Counted from the first letter of the stretch, positions 30,933 through 40,089 are shown. The stretch: DNA of 64,000 nucleotides from Clostridium saccharobutylicum DSM 13864 (GCF_000473995.1 NC_022571.1:12501-76500), one strand, 5' to 3'. Numbers and translations: made by a program. Notes: generated by a model not told the origin, from the letters alone.

Positions 30933-31230
30933 TTAAGGCACATTCCAAAAAATAACAGGTGAATTTGTCAGCCTATTTTCTATCAGAGGAAATTTTACTC
31001 ACATATGTTTGCTGAGTAAATGAATTACACGAAATCATTTTTTAATTTTTTATATGAGGTTAACTCATAGATGAGTTAACTAAGTTCAAGAAACCAAATC
31101 ATAGATTTAGTCTTTCACTTATCTGCTCATCTGAAAATACTATAATAGGCCTATTATAGTATTTTGTCCCCTTGACTCATAAAAAATATTCATTAATATC
31201 TTTTGACTTATTATTTTCTTATATGCCGAA
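30933..31230 (-). repeat. Structured repeat element, extended copy D (about 298 bp)
   Basis: The left 55 bp match the left end of copy C (TTAAGGCACATTC...TTTGTCAGCCTATTTTC). The right 60 bp match the right end of C (CCTTGACTCATAAAAAATAT...GACTTATTATTTTC...TATGCC). In between are extra hairpins: TTACTCA/TGAGTAA (30995-31019), GTTAACTCAT/ATGAGTTAAC (31059-31080) and a 32-bp perfect palindrome (31134-31165). Confidence 0.7.
31134..31165. repeat. 32-bp perfect palindrome
   Basis: AAAATACTATAATAGG (31134-31149) is followed directly by its exact reverse complement (31150-31165), with no spacer. It lies inside repeat copy D. Confidence 0.9.
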
Positions 31231-31293
31231 AAAAGTGTTTGTGTGTAAAAGTTAAATGTTTTAAATTGGGAAAGTGATATTTAATTAACAAAG

Positions 31294-32994
31294 TTAAATC
31301 TTTAAGTTTCTATATCTATTAAAACAAGCTATGATTTCTTGTTCCCTTGGCATTGCAAGGCATCCAATTCCATAACTTACATTACTAAGAGAAATAAGAC
31401 CATTTTTAGATATATGGTAAAGAACTTCAGAAACAACTTGTTGCAATGTTTTAGAATTATTAATAATATTATCTTCAGCGTATTTCATTATATATCCTAA
31501 AGTGGTTATTTGCTCAGAATCAACGATTTGTTCAAGTCCCCTTAATTCAATTGTATCTTTATTTATAGATAATCCATCTTTACCAAGAGTCTTAATCTTA
31601 ACACCTTTATGACTTTGCTCTATGGAACCTTTTTTGATTTTTCTATTGAAATTTATTGATAAATTTAAGTTAGCATTATCTATTCTTTCTAAAATAGATC
31701 CTTTACTTAACGCTTTAGCTTCAAGAGTCACATCTTTTGGTTCATAGGAATCCATTTGAATAACTCTATCTGCTATATCAAAATAATCACCAGAACTTCC
31801 TACAACAAGTATGGTAGAAATGCCAAGGTCGCTATAAAGTTTTTTCACTATTTCGATAAAAGGGGTAATTGGCTCCTTTTCTTTACTTACTAACTTTTGC
31901 ATTATATCATCCCTAATCATAAAGTTAGTCGCAGAGGTATCTTCATCAATAAGGAAAAGAGTAGTATTGGCTTCGATTCCTTCAATTATATTGGCAGCTT
32001 GTGAAGTGCTGCCACTGGCGTTATCAGTGCTAAAATTCCTAGTATCTTTTCCATTAGGTAGGTTATTAATAAAAAGTGATATATCAGTATTTTTTATGCA
32101 TCGTCCATCTTCAGCTCTAACTTTTAGGGCTGAAGCATCAGTTATTACATATTCACGTCCATCACCTTGAATATGATTATATACACCGAGTTCAAGAGCT
32201 TTTAAAACGGTAGACTTTCCATGATATCCACCACCAACTATCAATGTTATTCCTTTTTCAATTCCCATTCCGACTAATTTACCTTTATTAGGAAGCGTAA
32301 GTTCTACTTCTAAAGATTTAGGGGATTTGAATTTAATGCCATTTTTTAATGGTCTGTTTGAAACACCACTTTCTCTAGGTAGAATTGAATCATTTGCAAT
32401 AAAAGCAATCAGATTACGATTTTTTAATTCACATCTTATATAATTTTGATCCTCAAATAATTTAATTCTTTTTTCAATTTCAGATTTATTTAAATTTTCA
32501 TATTTTAATGTATTATCAATTATTTTAGGTAAATAATCATAAAATATTTTTTCAAGTTCATTGGATAAAACAGTTCTTCCTCTAGCAGGAAATCCAACTT
32601 CAAATCTAACTTCTATTTTTTCCGAATTTATTAATGTAGAAGTTCTTTCAATAATTTCTTGGTTACATCTGCTTATAGAAATAAGACCACTTTTACCAGA
32701 ACCAAAAACTCTTGAACTAAATTTATTTATATTATTATAGAATAATCTTGTTAAATAATCTTCTAAGGCGATTTTTTTATAGGATGTGTCAAATAAATTT
32801 AAAGGAAATTTAGCTATGCTTTGATTAATTATAATTCTAATTTTTGAAGGGGAAGCAAAAGGATCACCTTGGACATGATCTATGCTCAAGGTGTAATCTC
32901 TAAAATCATATTGATTAGCTAAAGCTTTATAAGCGTTATAGCTTCTGCCATTAATAGAAGTTAATTCTTTTTTTAAATCAAGTGAATTCTTCAT
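31294..32994 (-). CDS. Predicted ABC-class ATPase, COG3044 family
   Basis: 566 residues. The Walker A motif is GGGYHGKST in the middle of the protein (near 255), with a signature-like GSTSQAANIIEGIEA stretch and Walker B TLFLIDEDTSATNFM. This matches the ABC_ATPase (COG3044) family, which is related to the trypanosomal RNA-editing protein MRB1590 and is widespread but uncharacterised in bacteria. Nucleic-acid binding is plausible, not shown. No membrane segment. The ATG directly follows the stop codon of the DUF1836 gene and AAGGAGGA lies inside that gene's end, so the two are translationally linked. Length is typical. Confidence 0.85.
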   Translation of the reverse strand: MKNSLDLKKELTSINGRSYNAYKALANQYDFRDYTLSIDHVQGDPFASPSKIRIIINQSIAKFPLNLFDTSYKKIALEDYLTRLFYNNINKFSSRVFGSGKSGLISISRCNQEIIERTSTLINSEKIEVRFEVGFPARGRTVLSNELEKIFYDYLPKIIDNTLKYENLNKSEIEKRIKLFEDQNYIRCELKNRNLIAFIANDSILPRESGVSNRPLKNGIKFKSPKSLEVELTLPNKGKLVGMGIEKGITLIVGGGYHGKSTVLKALELGVYNHIQGDGREYVITDASALKVRAEDGRCIKNTDISLFINNLPNGKDTRNFSTDNASGSTSQAANIIEGIEANTTLFLIDEDTSATNFMIRDDIMQKLVSKEKEPITPFIEIVKKLYSDLGISTILVVGSSGDYFDIADRVIQMDSYEPKDVTLEAKALSKGSILERIDNANLNLSINFNRKIKKGSIEQSHKGVKIKTLGKDGLSINKDTIELRGLEQIVDSEQITTLGYIMKYAEDNIINNSKTLQQVVSEVLYHISKNGLISLSNVSYGIGCLAMPREQEIIACFNRYRNLKI

Positions 32995-33588
32995 TTATTT
33001 ATCCTCCTTAAGAGAACTGAAACATTCATCAATTATTCTCTCACTCATGCGTCTATAAAGATTGCTCATACTAACGTAAGCACAAATAAGTAAAAACTTT
33101 TCTTCATAATCTCCAAGTTTATCACTTTTATTTTTTATTAATTGAGTTATAGTTTCATAAATTTTATTAGATGAAACCTTTAGATCGTCTAAGTTTTCAT
33201 CATATATATCAAGAAATGATTGATATACATCATATAATGGATAGTCTTCTTCTTTTTCAAAAGAATTAACTATAGGACTTAATATAGTTTTTATATCTGT
33301 TAAAGATAGAGATCCCTTTAAGTTATAAATTAATCCCATTAAGATTAGGTGATCTTTAGTATATTTTTTATTTTTTATTTTCATTAAAAGATTACCTTTA
33401 GCATAATTATTTATCATAGTTTTAGTAAGAACTTTATCGTCCTCGTTTCTTTTCGTATAGCTTAACTTACTTTCAAATAATTGCATTACTTGATCCATAT
33501 ATAGATCAATTTCAGGAAAATCATCTAAATTAATATTGTTAGAAGATTTTTGTGAATTTATATAATTATCAATGTCAAAATCCTTCAT
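32995..33588 (-). CDS. DUF1836 family protein
   Basis: 197 residues from the ATG at 33588, which has AAGGAGTG 9 nt upstream; a longer frame to 33642 has none. The N-terminal block FPEIDLYMDQVMQLFE and LTKTMINNYAKGNLLMKIKN define DUF1836, a helical family found in Firmicutes. The MINNYAKGNLL region resembles a MerR-like helix-turn-helix, so a regulatory or DNA-binding role is possible. The C-terminal half is helical and acidic. It abuts the COG3044 ATPase gene (stop and start adjacent), which suggests a shared function that is not yet known. Confidence 0.8.
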   Translation of the reverse strand: MKDFDIDNYINSQKSSNNINLDDFPEIDLYMDQVMQLFESKLSYTKRNEDDKVLTKTMINNYAKGNLLMKIKNKKYTKDHLILMGLIYNLKGSLSLTDIKTILSPIVNSFEKEEDYPLYDVYQSFLDIYDENLDDLKVSSNKIYETITQLIKNKSDKLGDYEEKFLLICAYVSMSNLYRRMSERIIDECFSSLKEDK

Positions 33589-33813
33589 AAAGTATTCACT
33601 CCTTACATAGTAATCAAAACTACGTCTTGTAATATAGTACATTTTTAATATTAATAGAAAAGAGGAGATAATTCAAGCATTTATGGGAAAAATACTTATA
33701 GATAATAAAAATAAAGGTAAATAACTATTGCAGTATTAGTAGATATGTGAAATAATTTCAATATAGTGATACGTAGTTATTAAAACTACCTGGGAAAAAT
33801 AGGAGGTAAGAGA

Positions 33814-34461
33814 ATGGAGAAATATTTAAGAGAACCTGTAAATGGATTAACTCATTTGGTTGGAGCTGTACTATCGTTGTTTGCTTTAGTTGCTATGATA
33901 TTTAAGGCCTATGAAAGAGGAAGTTCTACAACTACTTTTTTATCAGTAATATTTTTTGGAGTAAGCATGATTTTATTATATAGTGCGTCTGCAACATATC
34001 ATTCAGTAATAGCAAATGATAAGGTAATAAAAGCATTAAAGAGAGTAGATCATTCAATGATATTTATATTAATTGCAGGATCATATGCTCCGTTTTGCTT
34101 AGTTGCATTAGATGGAAAGATAGGAATGAATTTATTTCTAGCAGTAACAATATGTGCTGTGATAGGAATAACGTTTAAGATATGTTGGATAACATGTCCA
34201 AGATGGGTAAGCAGTGTAATGTATATAGGAATAGGATGGTTTGCAATATTTGCAATATATCCAATGTCACAAGTACTATCAATAGCTGGTTTAATGTGGC
34301 TTATACTAGGTGGATTAATGTATACTATAGGTGGCGTAATTTATGCATTAAAATCAGAGAAAATACGAATAGGTATATTTGGAAGACATGAAATATTTCA
34401 TGTATTTATAATGGTAGGAACTCTTTGTCACTTTATTAGTGTGTTCGTATATATAATTTAA
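33814..34461 (+). CDS. Hemolysin III family membrane protein (PAQR-like)
   Basis: 215 residues with seven predicted membrane segments. The conserved metal-site histidines of the HlyIII/PAQR superfamily are visible in NGLTHLVGA, SATYHSV and GRHEIFHVF. Despite the family name these are housekeeping integral membrane proteins, possibly lipid or ceramide hydrolases; a haemolytic role is not implied. AGGAGG precedes the ATG. It is monocistronic, divergent from DUF1836, and followed by a terminator. Confidence 0.9.
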   Translation: MEKYLREPVNGLTHLVGAVLSLFALVAMIFKAYERGSSTTTFLSVIFFGVSMILLYSASATYHSVIANDKVIKALKRVDHSMIFILIAGSYAPFCLVALDGKIGMNLFLAVTICAVIGITFKICWITCPRWVSSVMYIGIGWFAIFAIYPMSQVLSIAGLMWLILGGLMYTIGGVIYALKSEKIRIGIFGRHEIFHVFIMVGTLCHFISVFVYII

Positions 34462-34537
34462 AATATACAAAATTTAAATAAATTATTTTTATTAAGATTT
34501 AAATATAAATTGTAAATTTAAGCTAAATAAGTTAGTA

Positions 34538-34585
34538 GAGAAGAGGCTGTGTTAATAAAATTTATCACAGCCTCCTTCTTTTTTA
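34538..34585 (+). terminator. Terminator after the hemolysin III gene
   Basis: AGAAGAGGCTGTG pairs with CACAGCCTCCTTCT (one bulge), then TTTTT. Confidence 0.8.
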
Positions 34586-34788
34586 GTGACTTATTAAAAA
34601 TAAAGTTTACATGTTTTATTAATTTCATAAAATATATAAAGAATAAATTTGACTAAATATTGCTGATAGCATGATTATAAATCTGTATGGAGTTAGAAGT
34701 TCATGTTATGTTATATATTACAATATAGATAAAGCTACTTCCTAATGTTAATCGTATAAGTGTAATATTTAGAAATAACTTTATTATC

Positions 34789-34817
34789 TTGATAAGACAA
34801 ATTAGGTATAGTAATAT
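34789..34817 (+). promoter_or_regulatory. Possible proBA promoter
   Basis: TTGATA (34789-34794), 17-bp spacer, TAATAT (34812-34817), about 40 bp before the proB start. No T-box or other leader structure was recognised in 34586-34857. Confidence 0.45.
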
Positions 34818-34857
34818 AAATGATATAAATAATTATAACTTTTAAGGGGATGTAAAA

Positions 34858-35673
34858 ATGGGCTTTCGTCAAAATTTAAAAGATGCAAATAGAATAGTTG
34901 TAAAGGTAGGAACATCAACATTAACTTATGAAAATGGAAATATTAATTTGAATAGAATTGAAAAGTTAACAAGAGTTCTATCAGATATAGTTAATAGTGG
35001 TAAGGAAGTTGCGCTTGTAACATCAGGTGCAGTTGCTGTTGGTGTAAATAAGTTAAAGTTAAATGAAAAGCCCGAAAGTATAAGAGAAAAACAAGCAGTA
35101 GCATCAATCGGACAGTGTGAATTAATGCATATATATAGTAAATTTTTTGGTGAGTATAGTCATATAGTAGGTCAAGTTTTACTTACAAGAGATGTAGTAG
35201 AAGATGATCATATTAGAGAAAATGTATGTAACACGTTTGAAACTTTGCTTGAAAAGAAGATAATCCCAATAGTTAATGAAAATGATACGGTGGCTATAGA
35301 TGAAATAGAGAACATAGTTAGATTTGGAGATAATGATAATTTATCTGCTATAGTAGCAACTTTAGTTAATGCAGATTTATTAATAATATTATCTGATATA
35401 GATGGCTTTTATGATTCAGATCCAAGGAGTCATGAGGATGCAAAACTATTAAGTGAAATTGAAAAAATAACACCAGAATTAGAAGAATGTGCAGGAGGTG
35501 CTGGTTCTAATTTGGGAACTGGTGGAATGATTACAAAGTTATCAGCAGCAAAGACTGCTATAAAGGCTGGAGTGAATATGGTTCTTGCTAATGGAAGTGA
35601 ACCAAGCATATTATTAGATATTTTAGATGGTAAAGAAGTAGGAACGTTATTTATATCATCATTTGAAAAATAG
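34858..35673 (+). CDS. proB: Glutamate 5-kinase
   Basis: 271 residues: the amino-acid kinase domain only, without the C-terminal PUA domain found in E. coli ProB, as in many clostridia. Family marks are [16 protein letters not shown] at the N-terminus, [23 protein letters not shown] and [12 protein letters not shown], plus the substrate loop [12 protein letters not shown]. It phosphorylates glutamate for proline synthesis and is feedback-inhibited by proline in characterised homologues. AAGGGG lies upstream of the ATG. proA follows after 16 bp. Confidence 0.96.
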   Translation: MGFRQNLKDANRIVVKVGTSTLTYENGNINLNRIEKLTRVLSDIVNSGKEVALVTSGAVAVGVNKLKLNEKPESIREKQAVASIGQCELMHIYSKFFGEYSHIVGQVLLTRDVVEDDHIRENVCNTFETLLEKKIIPIVNENDTVAIDEIENIVRFGDNDNLSAIVATLVNADLLIILSDIDGFYDSDPRSHEDAKLLSEIEKITPELEECAGGAGSNLGTGGMITKLSAAKTAIKAGVNMVLANGSEPSILLDILDGKEVGTLFISSFEK

Positions 35674-35689
35674 AAGAGGGGGCAAAAAA

Positions 35690-36934
35690 ATGAGTAAATT
35701 ATTAGTCATGGGGCAAAAGGCAAAAGAATCTTCTTATGAATTAGGTGTTGCATCAACTAAGGAGAAAAATGATGCATTATTATTTATGGCAGAGGAATTG
35801 CTTAGTGCAAAGGATGAAATTATAAAAGCTAACAATATAGATTTAGAAAATGCAAAAGCAAAAGGGACATCAGAAACAATGCTGGATAGATTAGCATTAA
35901 GTGTGTCAAGAATTGAAGCAATGGCAGAAGGATTAAAAGATGTAGTTAAGCTTCAAGATCCAATAGGAGAAGTAATTTCAATGTGGCAAAGACCAAATGG
36001 TTTGCAAATAGGACAAAAGAGAGTACCAATGGGTGTTATAGGGATAATTTATGAAGCTAGACCTAATGTAACATGTGATGCAGCTGGACTTTGTATAAAG
36101 ACAGGAAATGCAGTTATATTAAGAGGCGGTAGTGAAGCTATTAATTCTAACAAGGCTATTGTTAAAGCATTAACTGTTGGATTAGAGAAAGCAGGATTGC
36201 CTAAAGAATCGGTTCAGCTTATTGAAGATACAAGTAGAGAAGTTGCAACTGAAATGATGAGATTAAATGAATTTATTGATGTACTTATACCAAGAGGTGG
36301 AGCTGGTTTAATTCAAGCTGTTGTTAAAAATGCAACAGTTCCAGTTATAGAAACAGGAACTGGAAATTGCCATATATATGTAGATGAAAATTGTGATTTT
36401 GAAATGGCAGAAAATATTGCTGTTAATGCAAAAGCATCAAGGCCATCTGTTTGTAATTCAGCTGAAAAGTTATTAGTAAACGAAAAGATAGCTAAAGATT
36501 TTTTACCAATAGTAGTTAAGGCTTTAAGAGAAAATGGAGTTGTGCTTAGAGGTGATGAATTATCTCAAGCTATAATTAACGATATAGAAAAGGCTAATGA
36601 AGAAGATTGGAGTAAGGAATACTTAGATTATGTTATGGCTGTAAAAATAGTTAAAGATGTTGATGAAGCTATTAATCATATAAATAAATATGGAACTGGG
36701 CATTCAGAAGCTATAGTTACAGAAAGTTATAAAAACTCTCAGAAGTTTTTACAAAGGGTAGATGCAGCGGCAGTTTATGTAAATGCATCGACAAGATTTA
36801 CAGATGGAGCTGAATTTGGATTTGGAGCTGAAATAGGAATAAGCACACAAAAGTTGCATGCTAGAGGACCAATGGGACTTAAAGAATTAACAACTATAAA
36901 ATATATTATTTATGGAAACGGACAAATAAGATAA
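35690..36934 (+). CDS. proA: Gamma-glutamyl phosphate reductase
   Basis: 414 residues from the ATG at 35690, with GAGGGGG at 35676-35682; the nine codons upstream in the same frame overlap the proB end. This is an aldehyde-dehydrogenase fold enzyme. The cofactor region ([14 protein letters not shown]) and the catalytic cysteine in [13 protein letters not shown] are intact, as is the end motif [19 protein letters not shown]. It reduces glutamyl phosphate to the semialdehyde with NADPH, the second proline step. It is co-transcribed with proB. Confidence 0.97.
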   Translation: MSKLLVMGQKAKESSYELGVASTKEKNDALLFMAEELLSAKDEIIKANNIDLENAKAKGTSETMLDRLALSVSRIEAMAEGLKDVVKLQDPIGEVISMWQRPNGLQIGQKRVPMGVIGIIYEARPNVTCDAAGLCIKTGNAVILRGGSEAINSNKAIVKALTVGLEKAGLPKESVQLIEDTSREVATEMMRLNEFIDVLIPRGGAGLIQAVVKNATVPVIETGTGNCHIYVDENCDFEMAENIAVNAKASRPSVCNSAEKLLVNEKIAKDFLPIVVKALRENGVVLRGDELSQAIINDIEKANEEDWSKEYLDYVMAVKIVKDVDEAINHINKYGTGHSEAIVTESYKNSQKFLQRVDAAAVYVNASTRFTDGAEFGFGAEIGISTQKLHARGPMGLKELTTIKYIIYGNGQIR

Positions 36935-36975
36935 AGAATTAAATATAAAGAATAATTTAATATGTTTATGTAGTT

Positions 36976-37005
36976 GACTGCCTTAAATTTTAGGGCAGTC
37001 TTTTT
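36976..37005 (+). terminator. proBA terminator
   Basis: GACTGCCTTAA (36976-36986) pairs with TTAGGGCAGTC (36990-37000) through one G-U pair and is followed by TTTTT. Confidence 0.85.
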
Positions 37006-37150
37006 AGATGTTGATTGTTATATAAATTGGAATTGCGATATATATTAAAATCACAAAATATATAGTTAGACTATCTTTTGAAATTAATAGAATTGTAGTA
37101 TAATTTTACTATGAAAACGTATTTATAATTATTTAAAGGGGATGAAGGTT

Positions 37151-37513
37151 ATGAAAATTGCATTAATAGCACATGATAAGAAAAAGAAGGATATGATAGA
37201 ATTTTCAAAAAAGCATAAGGATATATTATCTAAGTATGAATTAATTGCGACAGGAGAAACGGGGAGATTAGTTTCAGAAGCCACTGGACTTGATGTTAAA
37301 CAATATTTAGGTGGACCTTATGGAGGCGATCAACAAATAGGAAGTCGTATTGCCGAGGGAAAGGTAAATTTAGTAATATTCTTTAGAGATCCTCTTACAG
37401 CTCAACCACATGAACCTGATGTATCAGCATTACTTAGAGTATGTGATGTACATAGTGTACCAGTGGTAACAAATGTTTCAAGTGCAGAATTAATAATTAG
37501 AGAATTTCAATAA
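37151..37513 (+). CDS. mgsA: Methylglyoxal synthase
   Basis: 120 residues from the ATG at 37151 ([12 protein letters not shown], the family start); an ATG nine bases earlier sits too close to GGGG. Catalytic and phosphate-binding features are present: the [13 protein letters not shown] loop, the [14 protein letters not shown] aspartate region and [15 protein letters not shown] with its histidine. It converts dihydroxyacetone phosphate to methylglyoxal and phosphate, relieving sugar-phosphate stress. It is slightly shorter than Bacillus MgsA. Monocistronic. Confidence 0.95.
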   Translation: MKIALIAHDKKKKDMIEFSKKHKDILSKYELIATGETGRLVSEATGLDVKQYLGGPYGGDQQIGSRIAEGKVNLVIFFRDPLTAQPHEPDVSALLRVCDVHSVPVVTNVSSAELIIREFQ

Positions 37514-37599
37514 TTGTTAATCTATTTAAAAAAGTTAGTTAAATAAAATAATTTAAAGTGATGAAAAATAACTTTAAATTACTTCTTCTAGGTATACTA

Positions 37600-37656
37600 A
37601 AATAAGTTGTTTGAATTTAGAAATATATTTTCTAAATTTAAGCAGCTTATTTTTTA
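37600..37656 (+). terminator. Terminator after mgsA
   Basis: A long stem: AATAAGTTGTTTGAATTTAG and following bases pair with CTAAATTTAAGCAGCTTATT using G-U pairs, and the stem is followed by a T-run. Confidence 0.8.
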
Positions 37657-37797
37657 GGTGGAAGTTTTTGACGTGTCATTTATTTCATGTAACTTATTGA
37701 ATATATACTAGTAAAGATATAAATTATAAGTTAATATTTATAATTAACAATAGAGTTTTTTTGATAATTTAGAAAAGAAATATAAGAGGAAAATAGC

Positions 37798-38580
37798 ATG
37801 AAAGATATAAATAAATATACACTAATTACTGGTGGTAGTGAAGGAATAGGATTTGAACTTGCAAAACTTTTTGCGATGGATAAACATAATTTAATTATTG
37901 TAGCAAGAAATAAGAAAAAGTTAGAGTGTACCAGAAATAAAATAGAAAAAGAATATGGAATAAAGGTGGAAACAATACAATGTGATTTATTTATGGATGG
38001 AGAGTGTGAAAAAATAATAAAATTTGTTGAGCAAAGAAGAATTACAGTTGACAATTTAATAAATAATGCAGGTATAGGTAGCTTTGGCTATTTTCATGAA
38101 TCTGAAAGTGGGTTTGAAGAGAAATTAATAAATATAAATATTATTGCATTAACGAATCTTACTAAGTATTTTTTGAACATGATGATTGAAAGAGGCGATG
38201 GAGGAATTTTAAATGTAGCATCTACAGCAGCTTTTGTAGGAGGGCCTAAGATGGCTATGTATTATTCAAGCAAAGCGTATGTATTGTCGTTAACAGAAGC
38301 TCTTCATGATGAAGTAAAGGAACTAGGTGTAAGAGTAAGCTGTTTATGTCCAGGTCCAGTAAAAACATCATTTCAAGAAAAATCAGGAATAAAAAAATCA
38401 AAAAATGCAAAAAGATATTTAATGGGTGCAAATGATGTTGCTAAATATGCATATAAAAATTTTTTACAAGGAAAGGTAATAATTATTCCAGGATATAAAA
38501 ATAAATTGTTGGTTCTTGGGAATAAATTTGTACCAAGATGGTTAAGTAGGAAGGTAGTACTAATGAGCAATAGTAAATAA
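37798..38580 (+). CDS. Short-chain dehydrogenase/reductase (SDR)
   Basis: 260 residues. The classical SDR motifs are TGGSEGIGFELAKLF (cofactor), NNAGIGSFGYF, the catalytic serine in NVASTAAF and YSSKAYVLS with Tyr-x-x-x-Lys, then CPGPVKTSF. It resembles YqjQ/DltE-like reductases that act on acyl or keto substrates; the substrate is unknown. An AGAGGAAA precedes the ATG. It lies just upstream of the carAB leader but has no evident functional link to it. Confidence 0.87.
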   Translation: MKDINKYTLITGGSEGIGFELAKLFAMDKHNLIIVARNKKKLECTRNKIEKEYGIKVETIQCDLFMDGECEKIIKFVEQRRITVDNLINNAGIGSFGYFHESESGFEEKLININIIALTNLTKYFLNMMIERGDGGILNVASTAAFVGGPKMAMYYSSKAYVLSLTEALHDEVKELGVRVSCLCPGPVKTSFQEKSGIKKSKNAKRYLMGANDVAKYAYKNFLQGKVIIIPGYKNKLLVLGNKFVPRWLSRKVVLMSNSK

Positions 38581-38734
38581 AAAATAACGCATAAAAATTC
38601 AAAAAAGTGAATAAATATACTTTAAATAATCATGACTATATGATAATATTGATATTAGCAATTTAAATAAAAATTATAATTAAGAGAAAATTAGTAAATA
38701 AAATTATATATTAATTAAACTATCCTTATTTATC

Positions 38735-38763
38735 TTGACAGAGTATCATCTATGAACTAGAAT
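38735..38763 (+). promoter_or_regulatory. carAB promoter
   Basis: TTGACA (38735-38740), 17-bp spacer, TAGAAT (38758-38763). It opens a leader of about 255 nt before carA. Confidence 0.8.
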
Positions 38764-38795
38764 AATTAAAAAGAGAAAATTAAAGAGTTAAGATG

Positions 38796-38830
38796 CACTT
38801 TAACTTGGTCCTGTGAGGCCAGAAAGGGAG
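38796..38830 (+). promoter_or_regulatory. PyrR-binding hairpin in the carAB leader
   Basis: GGTCCTGTGAGGCC (38807-38820) fits the PyrR loop consensus ARUCCNGNGAGGYU, with its A-U closing pair replaced by G-C. A lower stem can form between CTTT (38798-38801) and AAAG (38823-38826). That AAAG is part of the Shine-Dalgarno AAGGGAG (38824-38830) of the leader ORF. PyrR with UMP bound would stabilise this fold. Confidence 0.75.
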
Positions 38831-38837
38831 TATAACT

Positions 38838-38942
38838 ATGATATTTAAAAATTCAAAGAAGAATTTCATAGCTTATTTTTTGAAGTCAAATATATTGTAT
38901 AAGATATATCACAGGATAGTGAAGAGAGCAGGTATACTGTAG
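38838..38942 (+). CDS. Leader peptide ORF of carAB (34 aa)
   Basis: ATG at 38838 with AAGGGAG 7 nt upstream, ending at TAG 38940-38942. The product is 34 residues, basic (MIFKNSKKNFIAYFL at the start, RIVKRAGIL at the end), with no known family. Its last codons run through the 5' arm of the intrinsic terminator at 38913-38965, so a translating ribosome would disrupt that hairpin. Its Shine-Dalgarno overlaps the PyrR-binding stem. The arrangement suggests a regulatory leader peptide, not a functional protein. Translation has not been shown. Confidence 0.6.
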   Translation: MIFKNSKKNFIAYFLKSNILYKIYHRIVKRAGIL

Positions 38943-38965
38943 TCTCTTTATTATCCTTTTGTTTT
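38913..38965 (+). terminator. carAB attenuator terminator
   Basis: GGATAGTGAAGAGA (38914-38927) pairs with TCTCTTTATTATCC (38943-38956) through two G-U pairs, with CAG/CTG inside the loop. TTTTGTTTT follows. It lies 60 bp before carA. Confidence 0.8.
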
Positions 38966-39026
38966 ATATGAATATTATTCATAAGGTGTAGTTTTAGCAA
39001 AAAATATATTTGTAGGAGGCTTAAGC

Positions 39027-40076
39027 ATGAAGGCAAAGCTTATATTAGAAAATGGTATGATTTTTGAAGGTAAAGCTTTTGGTTATCTTAAAGAAAGCGT
39101 TGGAGAAGTAGTATTTACAACAGGTATGACAGGTTATCAAGAAGTACTTACAGATCCATCATATTACGGACAAATAGTAACTATGACTTACCCTTTAATA
39201 GGTAATTATGGAATTAATCTTGAAGATATGGAATCAGATTCAATAAAGGTAAGCGGTTTTATCGTTAGAGAAAAATGTGATTTACCAAGTAATTTTAGAT
39301 GTGAATTAGAATTAGAAGATTTTTTAAAACAAGGAAAGGTTATTGGATTAGAAGGGGTAGATACAAGAGCTTTAACTAAGGTCTTAAGAAATAGCGGTAC
39401 AATGAGAGGCATCATAGCATTAGAAGATGTAAGTGATGAATATGTTAAAGAAAGAATAGCTGGATTCTCAACTAAGGATGCTGTTAAGACTGTTAGTACA
39501 AAGAGCGCTTACACAATTGAAGGTACTGGAAAGCATGTAGCTATAATGGATTTTGGAATAAAGACTAATATAATAAGAAATTTCAAAAAGAGAGGCTGTA
39601 AGTTAACAGTATTCCCAGCAAGTGCTACAGCAGAAGAAGTTTTAAGCGTCAATCCAGATTTAGTATTCCTATCTAATGGCCCTGGGGATCCAGAAGATTT
39701 AGATTTTGCAATAGAGAATATAAAGAAAATAGTTGGAAAGAAACCAATAGTGGGTATTTGTTTAGGACATCAATTATTGGCATTAACTCTAGGTGGAAAA
39801 ACTGCCAAGTTAAAGTTTGGACATAGAGGATGTAACCACCCAGTTAAAGATTTAGAAGCTAATATGGTACATATAACTTCACAAAATCATGGGTATGTAG
39901 TTGAAAAATTACCAGAAGATATAGAAGTAACTCATGTAAATATAAATGATGGGACTGTAGAAGGAATGAAACATAAAACTTTACCAATATATTCAGTTCA
40001 ATTCCATCCAGAAGCATCTGCAGGTCCAAGAGACAGCGAATATATATTTGATAAATTTTTAGAGTATGCACTATAG
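39027..40076 (+). CDS. carA: Carbamoyl-phosphate synthase small subunit
   Basis: 349 residues. An N-terminal CarA-specific domain (FTTGMTGYQEVLTDPSYYGQ) precedes a class I glutamine amidotransferase with the catalytic cysteine in GICLGHQLLAL and the histidine-glutamate pair in QFHPEASAGP. It supplies ammonia from glutamine to CarB for pyrimidine and arginine synthesis. AGGAGG lies before the ATG. It is the first structural gene after the PyrR-type leader, so UMP control is expected; carB starts 13 bp downstream. Confidence 0.98.
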   Translation: MKAKLILENGMIFEGKAFGYLKESVGEVVFTTGMTGYQEVLTDPSYYGQIVTMTYPLIGNYGINLEDMESDSIKVSGFIVREKCDLPSNFRCELELEDFLKQGKVIGLEGVDTRALTKVLRNSGTMRGIIALEDVSDEYVKERIAGFSTKDAVKTVSTKSAYTIEGTGKHVAIMDFGIKTNIIRNFKKRGCKLTVFPASATAEEVLSVNPDLVFLSNGPGDPEDLDFAIENIKKIVGKKPIVGICLGHQLLALTLGGKTAKLKFGHRGCNHPVKDLEANMVHITSQNHGYVVEKLPEDIEVTHVNINDGTVEGMKHKTLPIYSVQFHPEASAGPRDSEYIFDKFLEYAL

Positions 40077-40089
40077 GAGGTTATAAGAA

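Noticed and set aside
30553..31230. CRISPR array
   Set aside because: The repeats are long, palindromic, differ in length and orientation and lack unique spacers of constant size.
34182..34391. 69-codon frame inside the hemolysin III gene
   Set aside because: It is an out-of-frame shadow of a well-supported membrane protein gene.
34586..34857. T-box or other riboswitch before proBA
   Set aside because: No T-box sequence, no specifier context and no terminator hairpin were found between 34586 and the proB start.
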